This document shows positions 10,747-18,868 of a stretch of 36,370 bases of DNA, piece by piece. The notes below the pieces were generated by a model, which worked only from the letters and a program-made list of their open reading frames with translations, ran no database searches and was not told the origin of the DNA. The translations under genes were made by a program, and so were the position numbers. Numbering within the stretch: position 1 is the first letter of the stretch; each line of letters begins with the position of its first letter. The DNA comes from Bacteroidota bacterium. GTDB lineage: Bacteria; Bacteroidota; Bacteroidia; Bacteroidales; Prolixibacteraceae. The stretch covers positions 1 through 36,370 of the forward strand of contig JAUYMU010000073.1 of NCBI GenBank assembly GCA_030698405.1, read 5' to 3'.

Positions 10747-12597
10747 GTGGCCTTACCAATAAATATTAATGAATTGCTGCATGGCAATACCATTGAATGG
10801 GATCGTATTGAATTGAAAAAAGGATGGAATCCGGAAGACATTATTCATTCCCTATGTGCTTTTGCCAATGATATTAATAATTGGGATGGCGGGTACATCA
10901 TTGTTGGGGTAGAAGAAGAAAATGGAATAGCCAAACTTCCGCCTTTGGGACTAAATCCCGAACAAATGGATTCATTTCAGAAGAAATTAATTGAATTGAC
11001 GTCTAAAATTTCACCAAGTTATGTGCCTGTTTCACAACCTTATGCTATAAACGGAAAACACATATTAATTATCTGGGCTCCGGCTGGTGATAATCGTCCA
11101 TACAAAGCACCGATTAGCCTAAGTGATAAGAAAACTGAAAAGGCTTGGTACATTAAACGTGGATCAATGACGATTAAAGTGAAAGAAAGTTCAGATGACG
11201 AAAGAAGATTACTGGAACTTACTGCCCGCATACCCTTTGATGATAGAATAAATCAACACTCAAAACTTAACGATTTAAGTTTGCATTTGATTCAGGAACA
11301 TCTTAAAGAGGTAATGAGTTCTTTGTATGATGAAAGCACAAAAATATCTTTTTCTGATTTATGCAAACAAATGAAAATCGCGAAAGGTACCGATGAAAAT
11401 TTGAGACCCACCAATGCCGGATTGTTAATGTTTAATGAAAATCCTGACAAATTCTTTGCTGGTGCGAAAATCGAAATAGTAGTTCACAAAGGGAAAGTTG
11501 GTAAAGATTATTCTGAAAAGATTTTCACAGGCTCAATTGTTAAACAACTCAGAGATGCTCTGAGTTTTATTAAATCCAATATTTTTCAAGAGTACGTTTC
11601 AAAAGTCCCCAATCAAGCAGAAGCGGTAAGATACTTTAACTATCCCTACCAGGCAATTGAAGAGGCTCTGGTGAATGCTGTTTATCACAAAAGTTACGAA
11701 CGTGAGAATCCGGTAGAAATACAGGTTCATCCCGATAAAATTGAAATATTGAGCTTCCCCGGGCCAATGCCTCCTATTGACAAAAAAATGCTTAAAATGG
11801 AAAGGGTTGTTGCAAGAGAATACAGAAACCGAAAGTTAGGTAGTTTTTTAAAAGAACTGAAATTAACCGAAGGCAGAGGAACCGGATTACCTATTGTTTA
11901 CAGAAGCCTTGAGGAGAATGGTTCGCCTCCACCAGTATTTGAGACGGATGATGACAGAAACTATTTTCTGTGCACGCTGCCTGTTCATCCGCTGGTAAAA
12001 ACCATCTTAGGCTCTGAGGAGGAACTTAGTGGAGACATAGATAAACAATTTATATTCAAAAACTTAATTGAGATTAACCCTTATCTAAGTCTCTCTGTCT
12101 CCCAAACTGGAGACAGAGACAGAGAAGCTATCACAAACAGTATAAGTCCGAAGGCAAAGCAGATTCTGGAATGTTGCTCAGAACCCAAAACAAGAGACGA
12201 AATTTTCGAGTTAATTAGCTTATATAAAAACACGAAAAACTTCCAAAAACATATCAAGCCATTGATAGATGCAGGATGGCTAAAACTTACCCTACCTGAT
12301 AAACTCACTAGTAGGGCTCAACAATATTTCACCTCCGAACTGGGTGAACAATTGATGAAAACCATTGCTTCAATACATGGTTCAGGCATTGAAAGAACTC
12401 CCGTTGCTTCATCAAACATAGCTTCTGTAGGATATGATGCTGAAAAACAAATATTAGAAATCGAATTGCAGCATGGTGCTATCTATCAGTATCTTGGCGT
12501 GCCGAAAGAAGTGTATAACGGACTACTGAATGCAGGTTCAATAGGAAGTTATTTTATGAATGAGATAAAAACTAAATTTGAATACCGCACGAAATAA
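10747..12597 (+). CDS. AlbA_2 / HATPase_c_4 ATP-binding protein with C-terminal KTSC domain
   Basis: A 616-residue multidomain protein starting at GTG 10747. Residues about 13-160 are an AlbA_2 (Schlafen-type) domain: IEWDRIELKKGW, LCAFANDINNWDGGYIIVGV, and YIKRGSMTIKV. Residues 218-234 (NLRPTNAGLLMFNENPD) and the GHKL ATPase motifs EALVNAVYHKSY (306-317) and LTEGRGTGLPIV (373-384) form the HATPase_c_4 part. A winged-helix-like segment covers about 465-535. Residues 553-612 (SVGYDAEKQILEIELQHGAI, then GVPKEVYNGLLNAGSIGSYF) are a KTSC domain. Such proteins are usually annotated as ATP-binding transcriptional regulators or RecG-like; some AlbA_2 proteins act in phage defence. The gene is more AT-rich than its neighbours and sits between glycan genes, suggesting insertion. 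Its target is unknown. Confidence 0.85.
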   Translation: MALPININELLHGNTIEWDRIELKKGWNPEDIIHSLCAFANDINNWDGGYIIVGVEEENGIAKLPPLGLNPEQMDSFQKKLIELTSKISPSYVPVSQPYAINGKHILIIWAPAGDNRPYKAPISLSDKKTEKAWYIKRGSMTIKVKESSDDERRLLELTARIPFDDRINQHSKLNDLSLHLIQEHLKEVMSSLYDESTKISFSDLCKQMKIAKGTDENLRPTNAGLLMFNENPDKFFAGAKIEIVVHKGKVGKDYSEKIFTGSIVKQLRDALSFIKSNIFQEYVSKVPNQAEAVRYFNYPYQAIEEALVNAVYHKSYERENPVEIQVHPDKIEILSFPGPMPPIDKKMLKMERVVAREYRNRKLGSFLKELKLTEGRGTGLPIVYRSLEENGSPPPVFETDDDRNYFLCTLPVHPLVKTILGSEEELSGDIDKQFIFKNLIEINPYLSLSVSQTGDRDREAITNSISPKAKQILECCSEPKTRDEIFELISLYKNTKNFQKHIKPLIDAGWLKLTLPDKLTSRAQQYFTSELGEQLMKTIASIHGSGIERTPVASSNIASVGYDAEKQILEIELQHGAIYQYLGVPKEVYNGLLNAGSIGSYFMNEIKTKFEYRTK

Positions 12598-12696
12598 AAC
12601 TTGCGGAGAGCATTGGAAAAGGTTATTAACGAGGAGTTTAAAACTGGCAAATACTATATCACCCAAAATGCGTTGGCTAAAATAAAGAGAAAATGA
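12598..12696 (+). pseudogene. In-frame open tail after the AlbA_2/KTSC stop; possible gene remnant
   Basis: Directly after the TAA at 12595-12597 the same reading frame stays open for 32 codons, to a TGA at 12694-12696 that overlaps the next ATG as ATGA. The translation (LRRALEKVINEEFKTGKYY followed by ITQNALAKIKRK) looks like a real protein C-terminus. It has no own ATG. It could be the end of an older gene whose 5' part was replaced when the AlbA_2/KTSC gene arrived, or a C-terminal extension cut off by a new stop codon. I do not recognise the family. Confidence 0.4.
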
Positions 12697-13445
12697 CCCA
12701 ATTAGGAATCATCATACAAGCACGAACCGGCTCCACCAGAATGCCGGAGAAAGTAATCCAGCCATTTTTTCAGGAGCAAACCATTTTGGATTTGCTACTT
12801 GAGAAAGTAAAAAAAGTTGGTGTTCCAGTGGTACTGGCGACAACCGTCAATCCTTCAGATGACCGGATTTGCGCCCTGGCTGAAAAACATCAGGTTCCGG
12901 TTTTCAGAGGTTCGGAAAACGATGTGCTCGACCGTTTTATTCAGGCAGCTCAGCAATTTGGATTCAACAAGATCATCCGGGTTTGTGCCGATAATCCGTT
13001 TCTGGATTTGGCCGGATTGAAACTATTAATCAATGAATTCAGCCAGTCTGACACAGATTATCTTGGTTTTCAGTTGGCCGGAGATAAGCCTTCCATCCTC
13101 ACCCATTTTGGATTTTGGGCTGAAGCCGTCAGGGTCGATGCCCTCAAAAAAGCGCTGCTATTGACATCCGAAAAGTTGTACCGCGAGCATGTCACCAATT
13201 TTATTTACGGCAATCCAATGCTGTTCAATGTCCGGTTTATTCCGGCTGATCCCATAGTTTTTATGCGCACCGATATCCGGATGACGCTGGATACTCCGGA
13301 AGATTTCGAAATTCAGCAAAAAATATTTGCCGCAATCAGCAAGGAAAACCCTAATTTTGCCATTCGTGAAATCATTGAATGCCTCGACAGCCACCCCGAA
13401 GTGTTGGAAGTCATGAAAAAGGAGATTGAAAAAAATCAAAAATAA
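12693..13445 (+). CDS. SpsF-type cytidylyltransferase of nonulosonate biosynthesis
   Basis: A 250-residue nucleotidyltransferase of the CMP-sugar synthase fold (CTP_transf_3). The N-terminal signature LGIIIQARTGSTRMPEKV (4-21) binds the nucleotide. FRGSENDVLDRFIQAAQQFG and IIRVCADNPFLDLAGL carry the conserved aspartate, and TDIRMTLDTPEDFE closes the core. SpsF/PseF-like proteins activate sialic-acid-type sugars or act on related surface sugars. The gene lies upstream of a NeuB-type synthase and a KdsC-type phosphatase, so CMP activation of a nonulosonic acid is the best guess; the exact sugar is unknown. Its ATG overlaps an upstream stop (ATGA), indicating it was once coupled to another gene. 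Confidence 0.82.
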   Translation: MTQLGIIIQARTGSTRMPEKVIQPFFQEQTILDLLLEKVKKVGVPVVLATTVNPSDDRICALAEKHQVPVFRGSENDVLDRFIQAAQQFGFNKIIRVCADNPFLDLAGLKLLINEFSQSDTDYLGFQLAGDKPSILTHFGFWAEAVRVDALKKALLLTSEKLYREHVTNFIYGNPMLFNVRFIPADPIVFMRTDIRMTLDTPEDFEIQQKIFAAISKENPNFAIREIIECLDSHPEVLEVMKKEIEKNQK

Positions 13446-13487
13446 GATGCACCATTACCATTGAAGTCATCCTGTTTGCAAAGCTTC

Positions 13488-13520
13488 AAATAGTAAATTG
13501 TAAATAAAACAATAGTAAAT
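13488..13520. repeat. Short intergenic repeat (AAATAGTAAATTGT word)
   Basis: The word CAAATAGTAAATTGT (13487-13501) is followed by a degenerate copy (CAATAGTAAATAT). The same 15-mer occurs in the spacer two genes downstream (14654-14681). Confidence 0.45.
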
Positions 13521-13527
13521 ATCTAAA

Positions 13528-14586
13528 ATGGCAAATTCAACCTATATCATTGGCGAAATCGGACAGAACCACAATGGCGAAGTGGAAATTGCCAAAAAGC
13601 TGATCGATGTAGTTACCGAACCGGTAATCGACAGGCTGTTTGGCCAGGAACTGCGTCCTATGAATGCGGTTAAAATGACCCGTCGTGATTTGAAAGAGGA
13701 ACTTTCAGCATCAGAAATGCACCGGCCATACGATAATCCCAATTCCTTCGGAAAAACTTACGGAGAGCACCGCGCGTTTCTGGAACTGAACGACGAGCAG
13801 CATTTTGAAGTATTCAGGTATGCCAAATCGAAAGGACTGGAATTTGTTGAAACCCTTTGCGCAAAAGGTTGTTTGTCGATGTTGTGTCTTTTTACGCCCG
13901 ATCGGCTAAAAGTTGCTTCACGCGACGTGACCAACCTTCCCTTGCTGGACGCGATGGCCGAAACTAAAATCCCGATCATACTTTCAACAGGCATGACCGG
14001 CAAAAAGGAGCTGGACGATGCACTCGAAATCATCACAAAATACCATTCAAACATCAGTATTTTGCATTGCTTATCGCAGTATCCTTCCGAATATCAAAAT
14101 ATCAATTTGTTGACTATTAAATATTTGAAAGAACAATTTTCTCAATATACAATCGGTTATTCCGATCATTCCATTGGGATTTTGATGCCAGCAGTTGCAG
14201 TTGGAATGGGCGCCGAAATCATCGAAAAACACATCACGCTCGATCGCAACATGAAAGGCACCGATCACCGCGGATCGCTTGAACCTGAAGGAATCTGGCG
14301 TATGGTGCGCGACATTCGCAATACCGAATATGCCATAGGCAATTACGGAATTTTCATCAGCGATAAAGTGGAGGCAACCCGCATAAAACTCGAACGTTCC
14401 ATCGCCTCCTTGCGTACAATTGCTGCCGGTGAAATCATTGCCGAAAGCGATCTGCATCTTCTCAGTCCGGGAGACGGTTATAAATGGGTTGAGAAAGATA
14501 AAATAGTCGGAAAAAGGGCTTTAGCAACTATTCAGGCAAATGAAATCATATACCCGGAATTGCTTGAAACCCAAGGCTCCCTCTAA
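13528..14586 (+). CDS. NeuB-family nonulosonic acid synthase with SAF domain
   Basis: A 352-residue enzyme expected to condense phosphoenolpyruvate with a hexosamine-type aldose (N-acetylneuraminate, legionaminate or related). Residues 6-285 form the NeuB barrel: IIGEIGQNHNGEVEIAKKLI (7-26), KMTRRDLKEELSASEM (49-64), ILSTGMTGKKELDDAL (151-166), LHCLSQYPSEYQNINL (179-194), GYSDHSIGI (210-218) and EKHITLDRNMKGTDHRGSLE (233-252), with the usual metal-binding histidines. Residues 285-350 are a SAF (antifreeze-like) domain (RSIASLRTIAAGEIIAESDL). The classic ASGE motif reads ASRD (130-133) here, and the segment before it is unusual (VETLCAKGCLSMLCLFTPDR). The family is clear, but the substrate cannot be read from sequence. 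Confidence 0.85.
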   Translation: MANSTYIIGEIGQNHNGEVEIAKKLIDVVTEPVIDRLFGQELRPMNAVKMTRRDLKEELSASEMHRPYDNPNSFGKTYGEHRAFLELNDEQHFEVFRYAKSKGLEFVETLCAKGCLSMLCLFTPDRLKVASRDVTNLPLLDAMAETKIPIILSTGMTGKKELDDALEIITKYHSNISILHCLSQYPSEYQNINLLTIKYLKEQFSQYTIGYSDHSIGILMPAVAVGMGAEIIEKHITLDRNMKGTDHRGSLEPEGIWRMVRDIRNTEYAIGNYGIFISDKVEATRIKLERSIASLRTIAAGEIIAESDLHLLSPGDGYKWVEKDKIVGKRALATIQANEIIYPELLETQGSL

Positions 14587-14653
14587 ATCTCCTCCCGGGA
14601 AAATCGGGAAGACTCGGAAATACAAATTTTAGACATTGATTTTTTTCAATGGT

Positions 14654-14681
14654 AAATAGTAAATTGTCAAATAGTAAATTA
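14654..14681. repeat. Tandem 15-bp repeat before the KdsC-like gene
   Basis: AAATAGTAAATTGTC (14654-14668) is followed at once by AAATAGTAAATTA (14669-14681). The same word is present at 13487-13501. It ends a few bases before the ATG at 14687, so it forms the leader of that gene. Confidence 0.5.
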
Positions 14682-14686
14682 TATAG

Positions 14687-15202
<516 letters not shown>

Positions 15203-15204
15203 CT

Positions 15205-16431
15205 TTACGGTATAAACTTCGGAGTAACTGCAATCATGATGTACGCCCAATTGTTGGTTGTCCCTCTTGATCCGCCTTTCAGAATCTCCAGACTTTCGCT
15301 GCCAAACATTTGTGAATAACCAAAAGTGATTTTTGCTGCCGGATTGATTGTTTGGGTTAAACTCAAATCAATTTCAGTACCCAGATAATTATCGGCAGTT
15401 TCCGAAATTTTGGCTGTACTGGCAAAAAAATGCAGATCAGCGTTGAAGGTCGTTTTATTTTTGCTGGTTGCGAATTTGACGTATGCATCGGCTAATCCAA
15501 CGCTGCTGAGGTGATTGCCCACGTAGAAATAATCCATGAACCCGTTGAATTTATGGTTGGTTCCGTAAAGCGGGCTAAAAGATGCATTCTTTTCTTCAAT
15601 GTTATAATCAGTTCCCGAGAGCATTTCGTAACCAAGTTGCCATTGCATTTTTTCAGACGATTTGTACGTTGCTTCAGCCATTAAATTGTATGCATTTAAC
15701 GATTTGCGTGCGCCATCTTCTCCGGTCTGAAAATACAAATTACCCGAGAAAGCCAGTTTTTCCATCGGAATTTCAAGGTGCGTGCCGAAAGTCTGGCTGT
15801 ATTTAGTTTTTTGTTCGGTTCCCTCAGTTACAGGTTTTCCATTGTTCAGAAACAACAGGCTCCAACTCAGTTTTTCCGTCTTCCTGTTGATCCACAGAAA
15901 TTGAAGGTCTTTGTAGGCATCGGGACCATCGTATAAATTGTCTTTTCTATTTGTATTTTCATGATGTGCAATGCCGAAATGGAAATTCACCTTTTTAGCG
16001 TATTTAAACAGCGCAACATCGTGTGACCGTCCTTGTTGGAACCAGCCGACACTACCTAAAATGCGCTGGTCATCGTAATTCAGTTCCTGACGACCAACTT
16101 TCAAAGACAGACTTTTGGATAAATTCATTTCCGCCCATGCCTGATGAACCGAAGTTGCGAAATCCTGATTGTCAACCAACTGTTTCTGACTGCCCCATGT
16201 GCGAACGTCCTGAAGTACCAGACCAACTTTCAGCAAATCCATTTTGTAATCGAAGTTCAGTCGGGTACGCTGCGAAGTGAACAACGATGCTTTCTGGTCT
16301 TCGGCAGCTAGTGATGAATATCCGTGGCTGTATTCGGTGCGGAGCCTGAATTCGCCGGAAAGGCTGAACTGTGCTTTCGCCTGAGTGCCCAGAAAAAGAC
16401 AGAAAATTGATATGTAAAATGATTTTTTCAT
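15205..16431 (-). CDS. Alginate-export-type outer-membrane beta-barrel porin
   Basis: A 408-residue protein with a signal peptide (about 1-20, KKSFYISIFCLFLGTQAKAQ). A long series of alternating amphipathic strands fills the rest, and the C-terminus is the strand-like AYIMIAVTPKFIP. The segment LRTEYSHGYSS, the repeat-like QRTRLNFDYKMDLLKVGLVL and SKSLSLKVGRQELNYDDQRI match the alginate-export family (PF13372). Family members are large-barrel outer-membrane channels, and the true substrate here is probably not alginate. It lies 129 bases after nrfA on the same strand, so it may be the last gene of the nrf unit; passage of nitrite or other small anions across the outer membrane is a reasonable but unproved idea. 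Confidence 0.8.
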   Translation of the reverse strand: MKKSFYISIFCLFLGTQAKAQFSLSGEFRLRTEYSHGYSSLAAEDQKASLFTSQRTRLNFDYKMDLLKVGLVLQDVRTWGSQKQLVDNQDFATSVHQAWAEMNLSKSLSLKVGRQELNYDDQRILGSVGWFQQGRSHDVALFKYAKKVNFHFGIAHHENTNRKDNLYDGPDAYKDLQFLWINRKTEKLSWSLLFLNNGKPVTEGTEQKTKYSQTFGTHLEIPMEKLAFSGNLYFQTGEDGARKSLNAYNLMAEATYKSSEKMQWQLGYEMLSGTDYNIEEKNASFSPLYGTNHKFNGFMDYFYVGNHLSSVGLADAYVKFATSKNKTTFNADLHFFASTAKISETADNYLGTEIDLSLTQTINPAAKITFGYSQMFGSESLEILKGGSRGTTNNWAYIMIAVTPKFIP

Positions 16432-16446
16432 GTGTTTAAAGTTTTA

Positions 16447-16511
16447 AACCACATAGGCACATAGAAAACATAGATTTTATTTTTCTATGTGAACTATGTG
16501 CCTATGTGGTT
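16447..16511. repeat. Long inverted repeat between nrfA and the porin gene
   Basis: Two 27-base arms (16447-16473 starting AACCACATAGGCACATAG, and 16485-16511 ending GTGCCTATGTGGTT) pair at 24 of 27 positions around an 11-base loop. Each arm is itself built of the word CACATAG. The layout is the same as that of the CACAAAG hairpins at 24699-24762 and 25226-25291, with a different word. Confidence 0.75.
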
Positions 16512-16560
16512 ATTATTGCAAAGCAAAATTCATGTTTATCAGCTCATGATCAACCCAACC

Positions 16561-18078
16561 TTACATTTCTACTTTTTTGCCATAACCAGCTTCGCGTTTT
16601 TCGGCTGCTTCAATCCATTTTGGCAAAAGGTTTTGCTTGAATGTTTGTTTCTCTTCCCTCAACTTTTTCATATCAAGTCCGATAAATTCCTGTGCTTTGG
16701 CTTTGGTGGAAATATCGGGATAAGGTACTTCCTGATTAAATCCTTTGCTGGCAAGCAATCGGGCAAGTTTGACACGAGTTTCGCCGGTAATGGCAATCCC
16801 GGTCGAGATAATCCGTCCAATTTCGATTGGTGCGTGGAATGAGCCACCATGACTGGCAGCAGCAAAATCCCAGCGCCATTGTGCATGACGGATTCCCTGA
16901 AGGATGTCTTTCATTTCGGCATCGGTGGCTCCCAGATCCCAGGCTTTTTTGGCTTCAACATGTGCATGAACCAGGTGTTCTTCAAGCTTATCGCGGTTTT
17001 CAATTATTTTATCCTGACGGTCGTACACGCTCTGGATCAACTTGGCTGTTTCTTCGCGGTGACAAACCTGACACGAATTGGCTACGTTATTAAGCGGCGA
17101 TTGAATGTGGTGATCGGTAAATTTCTGTCCGCCTTCGCTTTTGTATGGCATGTGACAATCGGCACACGAAACACCGCGCTCAGCATGAATTCCCATCGAA
17201 TGAGTTTCATACTCGGGGTGCTGGGCTTTCAGCATCGGCGCTTTGCTCAGTGAATGTGTCCAGTCTGAGAATCCAATTTCATCGTAGTATTGTTCAATCG
17301 CTTCGGCGCTCATGCCTTTGTCCCATGGAAAAGTCAGGTAGTTGGCACCTTCCACTTTGTTTTTGTCGAAATAATATTCCACATGGCATTGTGCACAAAC
17401 CAATGATCGCATTTCCTGGTGCGAAGCTTTGGTGATGTCTTTTCCCTGACGGGCAAAAGCTTCAATCAATCCCGGACGTGAAATGTGCAGGTTCATGGTT
17501 TTCGAATCGTGGCAGTCGGCGCAGCCAATCGGGTTGACTACCTCGGCTCCCAAACGCGACCATTTTCCTTTATAGAATTCTTCAACACCTTCCTCCTGCA
17601 TCATTCGCGGAACATCTGGGCTTTTACAAGTCCAGCACGTTGAGGGCTGAGGGCCATCCGTTTCATCGGTTGGGCCGCCGGTACGCAAGGTATTTCGGAT
17701 GTCTTCCACAGCATAAAAGTGTCCGCGTCCCTGGCTGTAATCTCTTGAAAATCCGTAACCCGCCCAAAGAACTACCATCCGCGGATCAACTTCGAGCATG
17801 TCGATCATCCGGCTTCCGTTGTATTTACTGGCAAAAGCAGTATCTGAAGTTTGGTAATACGACTGATATTCGCGCGGGTAGTTTTCTCCCCAAACTTCAT
17901 TCCGGGGTTCAAACTGCGAGACGACTGTTCTTGGAACATTCACAAAAACAGCTTCAGCCCTACGTTCAATGACCGATGAGGCCAGTAAACCAATAAGAAA
18001 AACTACGACAATGGTTACAAAAAAGATGAGCCAGGCCATCCACGGACGATTCTCGATAAGTTGTGATACAGGTTTCAT
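16561..18078 (-). CDS. nrfA: Ammonia-forming cytochrome c nitrite reductase, catalytic subunit
   Basis: A 505-residue pentaheme enzyme that reduces nitrite to ammonium with six electrons in the periplasm, the last step of DNRA. Heme motifs: CWTCK (148-152, the lysine-ligated active-site heme), CADCH (186-190), CAQCH (228-232), CADCH (305-309) and CQVCH (336-340). The active-site segments HVEYYF (232-237), DWTHSLSKAPMLKAQHPEYE and HAERGVSCADCHMPY are present. The N-terminus (residues 14-36) is a membrane helix, an uncleaved signal anchor. It is 21 bases downstream of nrfH, its membrane quinol-oxidising partner. Length and all ligands look normal. Confidence 0.97.
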   Translation of the reverse strand: MKPVSQLIENRPWMAWLIFFVTIVVVFLIGLLASSVIERRAEAVFVNVPRTVVSQFEPRNEVWGENYPREYQSYYQTSDTAFASKYNGSRMIDMLEVDPRMVVLWAGYGFSRDYSQGRGHFYAVEDIRNTLRTGGPTDETDGPQPSTCWTCKSPDVPRMMQEEGVEEFYKGKWSRLGAEVVNPIGCADCHDSKTMNLHISRPGLIEAFARQGKDITKASHQEMRSLVCAQCHVEYYFDKNKVEGANYLTFPWDKGMSAEAIEQYYDEIGFSDWTHSLSKAPMLKAQHPEYETHSMGIHAERGVSCADCHMPYKSEGGQKFTDHHIQSPLNNVANSCQVCHREETAKLIQSVYDRQDKIIENRDKLEEHLVHAHVEAKKAWDLGATDAEMKDILQGIRHAQWRWDFAAASHGGSFHAPIEIGRIISTGIAITGETRVKLARLLASKGFNQEVPYPDISTKAKAQEFIGLDMKKLREEKQTFKQNLLPKWIEAAEKREAGYGKKVEM

Positions 18079-18099
18079 GTTTTTATATTTTATGTAAAT

Positions 18100-18678
18100 T
18101 TATTCTGAAAGATATTTTTTGAGCCATGCAGGAACCGGGCTTTCCGGCAGCGGAACCCTTGCATTTGGCGTGCTGCTTAAGCTGTTTACACGGCCATGCG
18201 GAACTTCCCGGTGACATTCCCAGCAAACACGGTCGGTAGCGTGTACTTTCTGATTTTCGACTGAAGAAACCAACTTCGGATCGAGCAATAACTCTGAATG
18301 ACATCGGATACAGTTTTGATGAACTACTTCCTGCCCGGCTTTGTGAATGAAAATTACCTGAGGTTCGAGCCGAAGGGCAAACATGGAAGCATGACGCATT
18401 CCGTCTTTCGCCTTGAAAAAATACTTGTTGAAAACATTGTTGTGGGGCACATGACAATCGTTGCAATTGGCATGCCGGCGGTGCGAACCGTGCGACCATG
18501 TTGCATACTGAGGGGCCATGATGTGACAATTAACGCAGGTTTCTGAGTCATCAGAGAGATAAGAATGTGCTTTGCTGATGTAAATCAGAAAAAAGAAAAG
18601 TCCGGCAAAAATTCCTGCCATCATCAGGACAGGAAATCTCCATTCTTTTGGCGGAAGTAGTTTAAAAATAAGTTTCAT
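18100..18678 (-). CDS. nrfH: Tetraheme cytochrome c quinol dehydrogenase NrfH
   Basis: A NapC/NirT-family membrane cytochrome that takes electrons from menaquinol and passes them to NrfA. I start at ATG 18678, giving 192 residues; the frame extends 10 codons upstream (MPEITLKCRL) but those do not look like the family. A membrane helix spans about 15-35. Four heme motifs follow: CVNCHIM (48-54, with the Met that ligates heme 1 in NrfH), CNDCH (72-76), CIRCH (123-127) and CWECH (152-156). nrfA follows after 21 bases. A Crp/Fnr-like palindrome and a weak -7 element lie about 80-120 bases upstream. Confidence 0.95.
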   Translation of the reverse strand: MKLIFKLLPPKEWRFPVLMMAGIFAGLFFFLIYISKAHSYLSDDSETCVNCHIMAPQYATWSHGSHRRHANCNDCHVPHNNVFNKYFFKAKDGMRHASMFALRLEPQVIFIHKAGQEVVHQNCIRCHSELLLDPKLVSSVENQKVHATDRVCWECHREVPHGRVNSLSSTPNARVPLPESPVPAWLKKYLSE

Positions 18679-18755
18679 AAGTCTGCACTTCAATGTTATT
18701 TCAGGCAAAATCTGGTTCTAAAAAAGTGAAACCACCTGATTTTTAGTTTGCAGGA

Positions 18756-18800
18756 TAAAGGTAGGGTTATTGGAATTAACAAAGTGTAACCGATGTTACA
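18756..18800 (-). promoter_or_regulatory. Candidate activator box and promoter of nrfHA
   Basis: TGTAAC-CGAT-GTTACA (18785-18800) is a perfect 6+6 dyad with a 4-base spacer, the form of a Crp/Fnr-family site. On the minus strand TACCTTTA (18756-18763) is one base off the -7 consensus, with TTTG only 16 bases upstream, a poor promoter on its own. The box centre would lie about 43 bases before a start near 18749, the class II activator position. The regulator is not identified; an HcpR/Fnr-like protein is a guess. Confidence 0.55.
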
Positions 18801-18831
18801 ATTTAGAATTGTTATTGAACATGCGGACAAA

Positions 18832-18863
18832 AAAAATGCGGAAGCTTCAACCTCCGCATTTTT
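18832..18863 (-). terminator. Terminator after the PKD/T9SS gene
   Basis: AAAAATGCGGA (18832-18842) pairs perfectly with TCCGCATTTTT (18853-18863) around a 10-base loop, with an A/T-run on each side. It closes the minus-strand gene ending at 18869 and isolates nrfHA from it. Confidence 0.8.
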
Positions 18864-18868
18864 AATAT

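Noticed and set aside
10747-12597. A complete defence island around the AlbA_2/KTSC gene
   Set aside because: No other defence gene, recombinase or attachment site is seen next to it; only the single gene supports the idea.
16827-17972. Several plus-strand open frames antisense to nrfA, up to 134 codons
   Set aside because: They lie wholly inside a clear pentaheme gene and have no family motifs; they mirror its codon pattern.
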